A stretch of DNA of 64,000 nt from Nepenthes gracilis (GCA_033239525.1 BSYO01000031.1:4259692-4323691), one strand, 5' to 3'; numbered from the stretch's first letter, positions 1 to 13,300 are shown. A program made the numbers and translations. The notes: generated by a model not told the origin, from the sequence alone.

Positions 1-1240
1 TTTATTTATCAAGTGAAAATGCTACGTATATTTCACTTTTAACGGGCAAATAGACAAGTGGAAAAAAAAAAACTGCGTAGGAGTTATAATTAAAGAAAAA
101 GGAACCGCTAATCATATTCCACCGGCCGCCGTAATTTCATGATGTCAGCCCTTCACCACTTTATGCAGTTGGAAACGCAGTTCTTTCCACTCGATTGTCT
201 TTTACCTTGCTCTCGGGATTTTGCTTCATATACGAACAAAGTAAGCCCCTATTTTATGTGTTTAGATGGTAAAATTTTATCATTAACCGAATTCAATTAT
301 CTGAATTGATTCATATTATAAAAAATATAATAAATTATAATAAATTTAAACGGTTAAATTCGACCAAAAACAGAATTCGACCGCCTAAACAGAAAAAGCC
401 AAGACTTGCTTTCCCGTACGCGAAGTAGGATCCTCGTTTTCCTCTTACCCTCTATCTATCTATCGGGTGAAGGGAATGGAGGAAACTAAGGTCGAGTTTG
501 AAGGCACTCAAAGGCACAATTGATAAACCTACTCCTCTAAAAGAGAGTAGGTTCAACTTTTTTTTTTAATTATAAAAATTTAATATTAGTTGAATGGTTA
601 TATTATTTTTTTTAAAAAAATATTAGTTAATTTTTTTAAAAAAAAATGTTAACTATTTAATATTAATCGAACAATAGTGATTAAAAATAATTAAATCAAT
701 CACTCTTTTAAAAAGATGGAGACCGCAAATTCCTCAAAAGCCGGACACACAAAGATGTGTGGAGAATCTTTGAAATTATCAGACTCCCAACTAATCTCCT
801 CCATACTTACCGTAGAGATATAAATCCTCCATAATTTGATCTTCAGTCTGCCTTTCAAATACGACCACTCAACACCCTCATTCTCATTTTCATCAATGAT
901 CTCCGAACAACTCCACCACTGACATTCCTAGGGATTTTGGGGGCTCAATGTGGTTCCGGCTTATGCAGCACAAGAAATTAATAAGATCTTTGAAGATAAA
1001 TTTGAAAGACCTACATCCAACCTTGCAGAGGATAAAATTTTGTGGCTGAGTATCTGATATATCGTAAATGGTGGAAGATGTAAGTGAGAAAAACAATGAG
1101 GAATAGTAGGATGAGAGAAGCGATGATAATGGCTAAATAGACAAAGATAGTCATGATTATAATGTAGATAATTTTAGAATTTGTGACGGTTCAGAAGGAA
1201 AGTATTGCCGTCAGTGACTGAGAATGGGAATAGCTGCCTG
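1..1240. other. Unassigned AT-rich sequence
   Basis: No open reading frame with a recognisable family is seen. Positions 270-370 and 550-700 are very AT-rich. A GC-richer block near 120-240 (pyrimidine-rich, followed by a GT after an exon-like stretch at about 240) could be the leader of a gene lying outside the window, but nothing in the sequence proves it. Confidence 0.3.
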
Positions 1241-1769
1241 TCGTGACAAACCCAAAAATAGCCACCTGTCGTTTCTCTTTGCCCAATGGGGCCGCCAGAT
1301 CCCCCCCCCCCCGTTCTTTACCAAACCTTTCCTCTTGTACTGGGGAGCTTGTAAATCTTTCTAGGATTCTCGTCGTGTGTGGGTTGAATTCCTTACCTAG
1401 CAAGGATTTTCAACTTTCCTCCAGGAATTGAGGCCCTGGTTTCCTAGAGCATTGAAGTGTCAAGTGTCGCCGAGGCATTGTTGAAGCAGGGGAAGGTGGA
1501 GGCATCCTTGGTAAGTCTCCCTATTCCAGCTTCATTTCTTCAGTAAATGGTTTGTTGGCTTGGGTTTTTGGTGATGTTCTCCCTGCTAATTTGGTGGCTT
1601 CGGGGGTTGAAGGCAAGGGGCTTGATTTGAGCTCCAAGTCCAAGAGCTAGGCTGAAACAGTGGGATCTCCCTTGGTGAAATGGCCTAGTATGAAGTATTA
1701 CCGCCCTCTGTTAGAGTAGGCCGTGAGGCTATTGAGCCCCCCACCTCTGTTGTTGGTGAGGGAGCTAAG

Positions 1770-2345
1770 AGATGGGAATCTACTCTGGTTTCTTATTTTA
1801 AGGGGTCGAGGTGGCATTTTCTGTGGTTAATGCTATTGCTAGGATGTTGTGGAGTGGCTATGGGTTATCTCAGGTACTGTCTAATTCCAAGGAATTTTTC
1901 CTCTTTAAATTCTCGGATCATGACAATTTGAGAAAGGTGTGTGATGGTGGTCTGTGGTCATTTACTGGCATGCCCATCTTCTGAAGGTCTAGAAGCTGGA
2001 TATGGTCCTCTAGAAGGAGCATGGAAGAGTGCCAGTTTGGGTCAACCTCCAAAATTTGTTGCTAGAATTTTGGTCTTCAGAGGGACTGAGCTAAATTGCT
2101 AGTGCAGTTGGCATTCCTTTAGTTGTAGATGTCCTTAGAATTCTATGTCCATAACTGGTTTTGCTCTTGTTTGCATTGACGTGGAAGTTAATGCTTCCTT
2201 GCCTGATTCAGTTGAGGTGGTGGTGAGTACGGATCTGACATTGGGTACATTAGATATTGGTGCAAGTGAACCTTGAGCATTCAGGACGCCTACCTTTTGC
2301 GTGGGGTGCAATTTATATGGTCATACTGCACAGAATTGTAAAGAG
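1770..2345 (+). pseudogene. LINE ORF1: DUF4283 domain plus CCHC zinc knuckle
   Basis: ORF1 of plant L1 LINEs is an RNA-binding protein. Here the residues around 1885-1980 read as the conserved block FFLFKFSDHDNLRKVCDGG followed by WSFTG, typical of DUF4283. A CX2CX4HX4C knuckle follows, with Cys at 2298 and 2307, His at 2322 and Cys at 2337. The spacing is exact, so this short part is undamaged, but stops lie on both sides. The assignment rests on motif order and spacing, not on a search. Confidence 0.75.
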
Positions 2346-3264
2346 ACTGCCAAATTAAGTTGTGAAGGTTGATAATGAGCTGGCTTGACCAGGGCTTGAA
2401 AAGGGGATTTTTCACACTAATGCTGATGTTGAGGCTGAGGTTATGGCTCCTACAGCGGAGGGGCAGAGAGGTTGGGAGAGTTCCCATGCTAGAAGGAATA
2501 GGGACCTCAAAATAATGAGGTGAAATGGCTAAAAAAAAAGTCAACTTCTGGGATGGCGAGGATCTGGATGCCAATAAAGAACTCTTTTTAGGCTTTTAGT
2601 ATTAGGAGAAAGAGAAATCCAGTGGTAACTCAAGGCTTAACAATAAATACAAATACTAGGCGTAAGGTGATGCGCAAATAGCCATTAGATTAGACTTGGA
2701 CCGAAAAATCTTTCTTATGCTATGTAAGAGGGAGTGACAAGCCATGGATTCCCAGGGGCGAGAGATGATTTGATATTTGTATCTCTAATAGAAAGAGAGA
2801 TGGTAATCAAGATTTGTGATTAGCTTAAAAGTAGAGGGCTGCTACTAAGCAAAAGGTCATTTTTTTAGTGACTATTGAGTGAAAGGCCCATTTGATCACC
2901 CAAGCTGGAAAGAGTCAAATTCTGATTTAGATTCCCGAATTCGAAGTATGGTCTCATTAGCTTATATGATCTCCAAGTGTGTGCATGTTGAAAAGAAAGT
3001 CAGGTTTTCCAATTCGGATGGCATTGTATCGAGGATTGCTAGTTCTTGGAGTTGGATTATGAATTATCACCCTAGCAGTGGAGAGCCTATTTAGGTTGGA
3101 TGGGACCCTAACCAAGTAATTTTGTGTCATAATAGACTTAAGAACCAAAACTATATATTGCAAGTTTAAGGCTTATATCGACATAGCAATCTCTTGTTTC
3201 TTCTGTCTATGGTGCCAATGATACCATTGAAAGACATCAACGTTTGAGTGACTAGGAAGTGTTT

Positions 3265-3890
3265 GTAGCCTAAGCTCGTGGGTGACTGTGGGTTGTTCAT
3301 GGAGACTTTAACGCACTTAGATATCAAGCTGAAATGGCTAGTGGGTTTTTTGATGATTGTGTTAGTAGATTGTTTAACTAATGTGTTCTCAATTGTAGGC
3401 TATCCGACCTTTGTATTAGCAGATGTTTTTCCATGTGGAGCAATCGTCGGGACGTTGATAATTATTCTTCTCACAAGTTTGAGCGTATTCTAGATAGAGT
3501 GACTCTTGGATGGCACATTTTTCTTCTTTGGCAGCATTAATCCCTCCTCTGGGAGGTCTCCATTTATTCTCCTTGTGTATCATCTCTGATTCTTCTATCT
3601 AGCAGCCCAGGAGAGTAACTTTTAGATTCAACAACTTTTTCATTGTCCACTCAAAGTTTGTAGATGTTGTTAAGGAATGTTGAGATGCTTTATCAGTGTT
3701 TTAATGTTTCGGTCGGTGGGTAAAGTCAAGCAGGTAAAGACAAGACTTAAGGGTCTCAATGCTTACTTAATAGAATGGTGTCTCCAGTGGTGCTTAATGC
3801 TAAAGAAGCTTTAGAGAAATGCCAATCTTTGATGCTCCTCTCACCGGTTTCTCAGGTGCTTATTAAGGAGAAGAGGACTTTTAGATAGGG
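3265..3890 (+). pseudogene. LINE ORF2: endonuclease (EEP) remnant
   Basis: The C-terminal half of an exonuclease-endonuclease-phosphatase domain. A GDFNA motif (3301-3315) carries the catalytic Asp and Asn. It is followed by the WSN(R)R block (about 3440-3460), an ILDRV segment (about 3488-3500) and an RVTFRF-like block near 3615-3630. These occur in the same order as in plant L1 ORF2, where this enzyme nicks target DNA to prime reverse transcription. The N-terminal catalytic Glu region is not readable. Frameshifts and stops show it is dead. Confidence 0.7.
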
Positions 3891-4626
3891 TCGGATTGAG
3901 ACGGCAATCGTGGGCTGGATCTGGGCCGCCACACTATTAACAATAAATTAATTCAGATACAATAATAAATACTGATACGGAAAATAAAAAGCAAATTCAT
4001 ATATGCTTTGCTCTTGATTTCTCAATAGCATTGCGTTAAGGCGAGGAGCAATAACCATGCTAATACAAGTATCACCTCTCAATTATTGAAGTCTATCATT
4101 GGGATATAAAATAATAATGTTAAAGTAATCTATTAAAAAATTATCTCAATCTCTATCCCTATTACTTTTATTATGATCTCAACCATTATGAAAATAAGGA
4201 AACCTGATGTTTATGATGATCATAAGAGAACCCTCCCAAAAAAAGGTCACAACATAGCAAAGAAGGAACTTCTAGTAATTTCATGCTCTCAACACCAGGT
4301 ATTTCATTTTGGCCGATGACAATTTAAATGACTAGAATTATATAATACCAACCACACATATTATGCAAATAAAATCCTTATTCTTAGAAATATATTGAGA
4401 ATTAAAATAGGGGGAGGGCCATAAGAGGACTCAAGCAAAGAAACACAAGTTAAACTAAAATAGAAACTCAGATTTGTCTTTTTCATCCCACCAAAATTCT
4501 CAAGGATGAATAACAAAGAGATCCCGAGAACAGATAGATAAACATGCAAAATCAGAGACAGAGGTAATCACTTGAAAAAGAAGTCACTGGAAAAACACTA
4601 ACCATTCATTTATTTCCAGAGAGCCT
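3891..4626. other. TIM9 3'-flanking region
   Basis: Between the broken LINE end and the TIM9 stop codon. TIM9 is on the minus strand, so its 3' UTR lies here. No single poly(A) signal stands out; several TTTATT and TTATT strings (AATAAA-like on the minus strand) occur. No other feature is recognised. Confidence 0.35.
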
Positions 4627-4813
4627 TTAGTCAGGTGTGGACGCACCTTGGTTGAGTTCAGCAAATCTCAAGCCGACACGCATGGAGTGCTTCAAGAACT
4701 TCTCGGCGCAGCGTTTAACACACGTCTCCTCTTGCTTGTCAAGGGTTTTACGTCTGAACGTCTCCACACAATCATTGAAGCATCTCTCCACCAGAGAGTT
4801 GTACATCCTCAGA
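4627..4813 (-). CDS. TIM9: TIM9 exon 2: mitochondrial import chaperone, twin CX3C part
   Basis: Codes for residues 32-93 of TIM9. In the mitochondrial intermembrane space TIM9 pairs with TIM10 in a hexamer. The hexamer carries hydrophobic carrier precursors from the TOM pore to the TIM22 inner-membrane translocase. Visible here are the twin CX3C motifs, C43-X3-C47 and C63-X3-C67, 15 residues apart, which form the two disulfides of small Tim proteins. The helix CAEKFLKHSMRVG and the C-terminal FAELNQGA block are typical of plant TIM9 rather than TIM8, TIM10 or TIM13. The acceptor reads GATTGCAG at 4821-4814. The first base (T, 4813) completes the split Ser codon (AG/T) from exon 1. Stop TAA is at 4629-4627. 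No frameshift or premature stop is seen. Confidence 0.95.
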
Positions 4814-4859
4814 CTGCAATCAAGTTTTTTACCAAGGAAAAGAAAATTTATTAAAGTGC

Positions 4860-7800
4860 CTATGCAAATAGTGTGCAAATGACACTATCGTGCATAAAGT
4901 ATCGGTATTGCACATTGCAAACAGCAGGGTAATTTTATAATTTCTTTAAGAAAATGGGGTTCATCATGTTAAATTAGAGAAAATTTATGTGGTTTCTAAA
5001 CAGGCTATAGCACTAAACTACTCATTTATATTGGTTTATCAATTATATGAATATAGCTTAGTCTCGTAAATTTTTTTTTATCGGATGAGAAAACAACAGA
5101 TGCTTTATCATTAATTTAGTATAAAGTCATATTATCTATCAATTTAATTCTCATATATATGAATAAATTACGAATTTTAGTTTAGTGCTCAAATGTGTTA
5201 TATCTTAATTTCTAGAAATACAATGTGTTGGTGTTGGTGTCGTTGTTACGCGTTCGTGTTACATTTCCTTCTAACAAGATCCAATCAAATTATAATTAGT
5301 GGCGAATTCCCAACAACAGGACTTGGCTCATCCAAAAGGATTTGCATATGCACCCAAATGAACAAATGGGCAATAGACAAGAGTATGAACAGCAAAGAAG
5401 AATACAGTATGCAACATCAAATGTGGAAGACAAAAGTGTTAAGGACCAAAAGATCCTTTAATATAGGGCAGACCAAGCCACGAGCCAAAGAAACAATTCA
5501 ATGCTATCAAATTCATTTTTGGGGTCCCATAGTTCTTCATGAAACGGTTCTACATCAATGATACCTACAGTTCATTCCCTCCTGCACTATGGAGTTCTTT
5601 CCCTGTTTCCAAGAAGGCCACATTTGGCTTCTCTGTTTTGTTTACCTTTTCTTTTTCTTTTTGTTTTGTGGGTTTGGTGATACTCCTGGATCAAACTCCT
5701 CTAATTGAAAAAAACAAAAAAACAAAAAAATGTCCACAGTTTAATTTGGTTTAATCACCGAAATAATGAACAGTATCGGCAATATTCAGCATTGAAGATA
5801 TTTCCTTATATTCAACTTCCTTTAGATTCTTACCAGTTTCCTTTGGTGCTCCTCATTTTCATTAGGATTCATTTGTAGGCTGTTTCATTGAGAAGGGAAG
5901 TCCCACAGATGAAATCAAAAAAAAAAAAAAAAAAAAGGTTGATGGTTCTCATTGGTGGAAGCGCAGCAGGTAACTCATCAAGAATAACGTCATATTCTTG
6001 AAACAGTGGTTTAGCCTTCTCTGAGTGCTAGAATGAGGTGTCTTCTACAAACACATTTAGAGTGCAAGTCTCTAGCATTGCTTCAGTAACCTCCACTTCA
6101 TGTATATCATTAGAGAACATATCAATTTAGGAGTTAAATTACAATCAATTTCATCATGAATTTACTTAATGTTGTAAGAATGTGTTGGGAGCGGTTGTCC
6201 TAGGATTATTTAGGGAGTCCTCAACAGACACAACTGTGTTCCCATGAAAAGGATTGACTTCCTCTTTTTGGTTGGACAATCTCAAGGTAGACTTAAAAAA
6301 ATGTAACAATTCATCCGGGAGCTTCAAAAGTGCTCCAGATGATGTTGCAATTGATGAGGTTGCCTCCCTAAATTCAAGATTCATATATTCCAGAAATCAT
6401 GCTCGCACCAACAGCTCAGGGTTGCTATTTCTACATCTTCTACCTCGACTTACGTTTTGCCTACAAGCTTTATGGTCTTCTGCATACCAGATGGCAACTT
6501 AAGTTTCCAGGTTGGATGATTTCATACTCACCCCAGAAATCCAAGTATTCAGCCCAAATAACGGCATCCAAATAGAGTCTTGTTAGGATCCTCTCATTTT
6601 TTGTATTTTCTCATACTCCTAACCATGACAGTTTCATCTAGACAACTTGAAAGGGTAAATTGTGATGACACATTAAAATGTGTTGAACCCCTATTATAAT
6701 TATATCCCTGGCACTTATTTCCTAGACCCTAACTACTAGCAATAAGAAAAATCTCTCTGCAATAATCAGTTGATTTTCGTATTCATGATCAGTAATCAGT
6801 TTTCCTATGTTCTTTTATTACTATAATGTTATAAATATATAGGCTGTCTCCAACAGGGCACCAGTCGTAAAAATTAATAGACAAGCAGTTTTATTTTTTT
6901 TGCAACCCCTAAATATGAGGGGGTGGGGTGGACTAAGCTAGTCCATTTGATGGAGAACTAACAAACTATGGTCAAGCTGATCCACAGGCAACATTATTCA
7001 CGTACAACCCCAATCACATATAATTGTATGGTCCTGGCCTCACCAGCAATTTTATAAACATCAATGGATTGATTTTGGAACCATCATTAATATATCCAAG
7101 AAATAGAAAACGAGCCCCTGATACCCAACTCGCTCAATACCAATATTTCTCCAAATTTTAAGTTTCATGCAACACATTTAGTTGATTTCTCTATTTCTTG
7201 AATTATTTATCTAAAGTAATGTTGCTCAAAAAATTAATGTAGGATGGTCGAAGTGGAGAAATCAAGGTTGGTTTGTGATCAAAGTGTTGGGTAAATCAAC
7301 ATATACAAAAGAATTGTAGCGATGAGAAATTTAATAATGATGATTAGAGTAGCATTAAATGATAAGAAATGAAGATATCCATCAATATTTAGAAATTGCA
7401 CCTGTAAAAGGTCAAATGAGGGAAAGGCACCTAAAGTGGTTTGAACGCTTAAAAACATCCACCAAATGAAACACTTACAAAAAAGCCTAACTCTTACAAA
7501 AAAGCCTAAGTTGGTTGAGGTTAGAGGAAATAAACGGATACATATACATAAAAAATTTGGAGTAGACTGATAAATAGTTTAAAATTACTTAAACTCTCAA
7601 ATTATGTTGTACTAAATCAAACAGAAAAACAAAAACAGATTCACATTGCTGTTATATACACATGAACTAAAAAAGTTCAACTTCTTTTACAATTATACCC
7701 TTATATACAACCACTATATCCACGCTTGTGACAAAGAAACTGATCTTAACCAGGGTGCAAACAATCACCATTCATGTCCATTTGCAAACAAGGTGCAAAC

Positions 7801-8090
7801 CCTCCTCTAATATTTAGACAATATTGCAGTTCTCTACACCAATTCCAAAACACCAGTTTATTTTGGTCTTGCAATGTTCCAATGGCAGAAATTGGATTTT
7901 ACATATGTGAACCCAGAGCAGTTACAAAATAAACAAAACCATAAGATCATATCATGGATTATTTTTTTCATAGTAGGCAACACATTCACAACCTACAATG
8001 TAGAAGTACAAAGAAAAGGTGTGAACAAATAAAGGATGTTTGTCACCATAAGCAGACGAGTTAAAAGGTAGCACTGACAATAATCATGTT
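4860..8090. other. TIM9 intron, distal part without clear genes
   Basis: AT-rich intronic sequence. An A-run of about 19 bases lies at 5919-5938. A tandem 17-base duplication (two copies of CTTACAAAAAAGCCTAA) lies at about 7475-7510. The minus strand of 6160-6560 gives a long but stop-broken reading with retroelement-like character that I could not assign to a family. No host exon is recognised. Confidence 0.35.
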
Positions 8091-8104
8091 CCCCATTTGC
8101 ATCA

Positions 8105-9000
8105 CAATGACAATCTTTCATCAATGCTGGAATGTGATCAGGAATGACATTATGCAGTTTTTTCATGACTTCCAGGCTTCTGGTTGGTTTGCTTTATCTA
8201 TAAATGCAACCTTCATGGCGTTGATTAAAAAGTAAGCTGATCCAAGATTTGCAGCTGATTAACCCATTGGAGTCTCTATCTAAACTGTTGCCCAAGCTTT
8301 TGGCTACTAGATTGCAAGGGGTGGTTGGGTACTTGGTTTCTGAATGAGAAAATGCATTTATCTAGGGCAGGCAAAATTTAGATTCATCTTTAATAGCTAA
8401 TGAACGTGCAGAGAAGGGCTTGAAATATGGTAAACAGGGACAGTCTAGTAATATACAGAAAAGGCTTACGGTAATGTTGCGTCAAACTTCTTACCAACTT
8501 TAATGGCAAGAATGGATTTGATAATAAATGTTTTGTACATTAGATATGGAAAAGGCATATGATTCTATCAATTGGTCAAACTAAATTTAATTGCAAGGAT
8601 AGATTTGGCAGCAAGTGAAATGATTGGATTTGTCATTGCATTTCTCCCGCAAAGTTTTCTGTCATTACCAATGGTTAACCTAAAGGCCTTTTCACTTCCT
8701 CTGAGGGGGTTACAAGAAGGAAAACCACTCCCTCCATTTTTGTTCATCTTGGTTATGGAGGTTTTGAGTTAGTTTACAATGCATGCTAGTTTCATTAAAT
8801 GGTTCAAAGCTACTCCGGGGGGCAGGGGCAAATGGACAAGATGTAGTTATCTCAAAGTTCCTCTGATGATACGATTGCTTTTCTTGTGATGTGTGAGAAG
8901 GATTTACTGTATCTAAGTCCAGGGTTGAAAGAAAATTTGGGAGAATCAACGCTGGTTTGCATTGGTAAGAAAGGTAATGATTGATGGCTTACAAAATACA
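8105..9000 (+). pseudogene. LINE reverse transcriptase domain
   Basis: Reverse transcriptase of L1 ORF2, which copies element RNA at the nicked target. Motif A is intact at 8540-8575. The motif-B region has decayed from the usual RQGDP to QEGKP (about 8713-8727), and the catalytic Asp pair is still GATGAT at 8865-8870. In-frame stops interrupt the reading between motifs. The longest open piece is 8572-8772 (66 codons). It is recognisable by motif order but not functional. Confidence 0.8.
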
Positions 9001-9809
9001 AATTTGTTTCTAATTGGCATCCAATTGTGTCAAGTTTGAGGCATGGAAAAAACAATATCTTTTTGAGGGTGGTAAGCAAACTCTCATTTTGAGTACTCTG
9101 GCTGTTTTTTTAACTTACTAATGTCCTTCTTTCCCAATCCTCTAACTGCTAGCAGGCTTGAGAATCTTATGAAACACTATCTCTAAGGTGGATATGGAGC
9201 TTCTTTCGGTCAGACGATAGATCGTAAGGTTTTCATTTAAAATGGGAAGCTTGTAAAGATCTCAAAGCTTTTAATACCACAATCTTGAGCAAGTAGAATT
9301 GGAGATTCTTCATGGAGAAGGGTCATTGTTGCAATTTATGGATATGATCTTTACAGTTGGTCAGCCCTGAAATCTAAGAGGATTTTTGGTGTCAACTTAT
9401 GGAAGAATATTCAAAAGTGGTCTAGTGTCTTAACCTGACTGCTTCAATTGACTCAAACAGGATCATCAGGTTTTGGCATGACCCTGATTAGTGAGCAGCC
9501 TTTGAAGGTGGTGTTTAGAGTGCTCTCCAACTTGGCAGTGGATAAGAGAGTGAGTGTTGCAATTACTCTAATGACGGGGGCAACAGAATGGTCTAGTGTT
9601 CGAGATTAATTTGTATCAGTCATTATGAAGAGACTAAGCAGGAGCCGCTGAATTTATTAACCACCTTGTCAGAAAGGTATGGAATTCTGATATGCAAAGT
9701 AATGTGGAATCATTAAAAGTTAGTTTCATATTTTCTTTATTTTCCTTCTATAGGCAGTTGATTGAGGATGATTCATTTAGTTTTTCTTCAAATCATTTTC
9801 CAATCTAGT

Positions 9810-9965
9810 ATACCAACCAGAGTTTCTTTAGGAGATTGCTTCAGGTAGGTTTCTTACGGCTGACATCTTGCAAAAGAGAGGTTTCACGCTTGCAAACAAG
9901 CGTTTATTTTCCAAGGATCATGCTGCATCTGCTCATCACCTTTCCTTTGTCATGTAAAGTTGTGT
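9810..9965 (+). pseudogene. LINE zf-RVT zinc-binding remnant
   Basis: The C-terminal zf-RVT module of plant L1 ORF2. Around 9850-9950 one frame reads LTADILQKRGF, then LANKRLFSKD and a HHLSF segment, matching the conserved order of this module. The Cys residues are partly lost. It marks the C-terminus of ORF2 and confirms that the upstream RT belongs to the same LINE copy. Confidence 0.65.
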
Positions 9966-10340
9966 GAAACATTTGGAGGGCAGTGGTTTCTCTAATTTGA
10001 ATTTGCTGGGTTCTGGTTAGGGTTTGTTTATGAATCCGTCGGTAAAAGGATATCTAAAATACGGAGGGTCCTGTGGCTGTGATTTGAATTGTGTGAAAGC
10101 AAGGGCTTTTGATAGTACTACAGCTACCGATTTACAGATGTTGCCCTTTCAGCTCACCAATTTCCATCAAGTAGATCAAAGGACAATATACTCCTCGTCT
10201 CATGCTGTCAGATTTTAATGATTCCTTGCTCTTCTAATTTCAGATGCTTTCCCATTGTGATGTACTTTCTTTGTGGTTTTTATTATTTGGTGCATTCAAG
10301 ATATATATTATACTCTTCATCATAAACCATAACAAAAAAC

Positions 10341-13300
10341 AATAAAAAAAAATATAACCACTGGACCATGGATTCATCACAAACCTGACCTTTCATAGTT
10401 CTTATACTGTTCATATATCATACATGTATAGCCCAACCTATACTCAGACTCGAGCAAGGGCAATCTAAAGGCAAATAAGCTTTTACCTTTTGAACCTAAA
10501 TATTCTACTGAGAATTTTAATTTTATAGGGGTTTGTTTGGATAAAAAAAAGTTTAAAAGAATGGCAAAGAAAATCAAAGGAAAATATTTTTCTTTATTTA
10601 AATTGTATGAAAAATCAAAAGAAAACAATATGATAAAAATATATATTAGAATATTAATATTTGACAAAAAAGATTTTCTTTTTTTTTTCCATTAATTTTC
10701 GTTCTTTGAACTTTCCTAAATCCAAATAACCCCTTAATGACAATGAAAAAGACTATATTTTACTATAATTCTATGTGTATAAAAAGGTTAAAATAATAAT
10801 TGTTATATTGATTTGATGCTATTCAAACTATAAAAAATTTAGACGCTATATCTCCAATTTAAATAGTGTCATATCATTTTATATTTTTATACCCATTTTG
10901 TACTTATAATCCTGTTGCACTTTTCATGGCAATGAAGTAATTGCTTGATGCTTTATTTGGTTCTGAGAAGATTACCAGAATAAAAAATTATAGGAAAAAA
11001 TGAAACAAAAAAATGAAAAACCAATAATGGATGCTAGCTAAAAATAACATAAAAAAGAAAATAACTTCTTAATAAAATTATTTTCTTGTTTAATTGTCAA
11101 GAAAAAATAAAGAGAAATGCATTTTTAAAATAAAAAATAATGAAAGTTTTAAAAATATATATATTTTTACTATATTTCTATTATAAACTATATATTAGAG
11201 ATTATTTATAAACTAATTTCATCATCCTAGCAAGATTACTCCATCGTAATCTTGAGATCATATATCTAAATCGTGGAAACATCCTCCTGGCAACACAGGG
11301 GGTAAGAATTATTTCAAAGTCTTTCCCCTCCAAACCCCACAATGTGGGAATAAAATTTTCAGCAATAGAAGCTTGCATACAAATCCTTCGCTAAAACACA
11401 CTGTTGCTTCCAAAGAAGGCAGGGAATCCCTTGTTCTTTAAGACCAAGCTGACGAGATAGGGCTTGATAAATTTCATGTTCAGCCCAGAAAAAGAGATAG
11501 ACCTTGGTGAATTTCATGTTGATAAGAGGCCTATGTCCACATGAATTGCGTTGCCTGGAGTGCTCATGATGGACAACTACAGGGATTAACGAACAAATTC
11601 AGATCTGATGCTGATATGCACGTCGGGCTTTAGAGCAATTTAGGGCTGGAAAATAAAGATCAATGGGGCTGTTATGTGTATTAGGATAGGAGAAACACAG
11701 GTAATTAGGATTTGATGTTGGAGGAAACAAAGAAAATAAGGATTATATATGATTTCTGTTTGATGAGATAACAGTGGGAAAAGATAGGGAAGTATAAAAA
11801 CCTTGGAAATCCACATCATGAAATGCACTAAATCCCCAAGGGTTAGGCCCACTTTTTACAGGTCAGATGCGGAGAAAAGCAGCAAACTATAGAGAATTTC
11901 ATAAAATACTCCCACTCCAATTATGTTATTTAACGGATAAACTCTTTCCTTATTCTAGAGGAACCAACTATAGTATGTTTACTAGGACTCCCCTCAGAAA
12001 GCAAATGGAAGTGAATTTAGAATTAAGGAAAAATACTATCTAGATATAAAAAATAAAAACAAAAAAAAAAATTGCTAAGAACTAGCAAATTACAGTTATG
12101 CCCCCCCCCCAAAAAAAAAAAAAAAAAAATCTGCAAGAGCTGCAGCCAACAGATATCAAAAATAAAGAATAGCCTCTTAAATTTTACTCTTACTTGCACC
12201 CTTTGTTACCTTCATCATTCTCTCCTAGTTGGAAAAAAAAATCAGCATTAATAAAAAGCATCATGCTCTACAGCATCATCAGGAGATTAAGTACAAATCT
12301 GATAACGCAGCTTATCTCAACATGAAGTTGATCCATCACTTATTCCATCTTCTTTTCACAAGAATTATTGAGCTCATGTATGTAAATATAATCAACTGCG
12401 GCAGCAAATTACAAGGAATTGGAGACAACTGTAATTGGGGGATTCTTACTTTGGAAGCTCTTTGGCATAAGTACTATAGTCTCTGTTTGCTCAATAATTT
12501 ACAGGAGAAGCTTCTTCCGCTTCTTAACTGGCAGATTTATCAGCCAATCGATCCATAACCTTGACTTCCCCCAAGAAATCCCCTTGTCAGGACAGAAATT
12601 AAGCTCTTGTTCTTCTCTAGGCATCACCTCACCAGACAACCTTCGACATAAACAGGGAATTACATTGACCCATTTTCAAAGGAAATAAGGCAAAAACACT
12701 CCTCTTCACCATGCTAACTGCCTCCCCATGCAAACCTCATTGCCACCCCCTGCATTATTTTTTTTCATCTCCACCATAAACCTCCGGAGCAACTCACCAA
12801 GAGCACAATTAAACAATCATAGGTGTTTTATACCCCAATCAACCTTTGGGTAGATGGTTCCACCAATCCCCCATTTAAGTAGGCTAAATCAGAAGTCTTC
12901 ATGAAGAAGACCCCAAAAGCTCCTCGTTTCCTTAGAAAGATAGAGAGAATGAAAGAACTTTCCTGGAATGAAATGGAAGTCTAGAAAGAACAATGTAAGC
13001 ACTAAGCACAAAAAAGAGAATGAAACATATCTAGAAAGAACTTTTCTAAATGTGAGCTTGCCCCATAGAAAGATATTTTTTCATTCTATAGCTCTTCTCT
13101 CGAACTTACTACAATATGACCCGAATATTTTCTCCAAGAGAAAGTCCCAAGTAGGTAAGTGGAATTGGTACATAGCTGAGCAAGCACCCAAAGTACAAGA
13201 AGAAAATGGCTATCAAGTCTTTGTCTCAAAGAGAATGATGAAAAGGCCATCCTATGCAAGGTTATGGGCTGAAACCACCTCCAAATGAAGAGCACAGTTA

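Larger units (their letters stand above)
1250..3890 (+). mobile_element. L1-type LINE, 5' fragment (ORF1 and endonuclease)
   Basis: A decayed plus-strand non-LTR retrotransposon. Translating across frameshifts shows a DUF4283-type ORF1 domain (about 1770-2260), a CCHC zinc knuckle (2298-2339), then an AP-endonuclease-like ORF2 start with a GDFNA-type motif at 3301-3315. After that come the TWSN-like and RVTF-like blocks that follow the endonuclease in plant L1 ORF2. Similarity stops abruptly near 3890, before the reverse transcriptase. There are many stops and frameshifts, so it is inactive. It lies downstream of TIM9 and in the opposite orientation. A 14-base C run near 1301 sits in its 5' part. 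Confidence 0.8.
8095..10340 (+). mobile_element. L1-type LINE, 3' fragment (RT, zf-RVT, 3' tail)
   Basis: Lies inside the TIM9 intron, antisense to the gene. The reading starts in the pre-RT block (CW, then VIRNDIM, then a SINATFMALIKK segment, about 8110-8230) and passes through RT motif A (LDMEKAYDSINW, 8540-8575), the LPP-type motif B (about 8707-8740) and the DD box (8865-8870). A zf-RVT region follows (about 9815-9960). The 3' end near 10250-10340 has a TTTGGTGCATTC-type tail and an A-rich stretch, as in plant L1 3' UTRs. It begins abruptly at the RT, the usual 5' truncation of LINEs. Frameshifts are frequent. Confidence 0.85.

Noticed and set aside
4627..4813. Alternative identity as TIM10, TIM8 or TIM13
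   Set aside because: The CX3C spacing is shared by all small Tims, but the FAELNQGA C-terminus, the SLVERCF start and the LPEEDKLRM N-terminus are TIM9 type.
4637..4882. Plus-strand frames of 81 and 68 codons
   Set aside because: Shadows of TIM9 exon 2, which is clearly coding on the minus strand with family motifs and splice sites.
5193..5561. 122-codon open frame in the TIM9 intron
   Set aside because: No recognisable domain, Cys and Thr use looks random, no promoter context. Most likely chance in AT-rich DNA.
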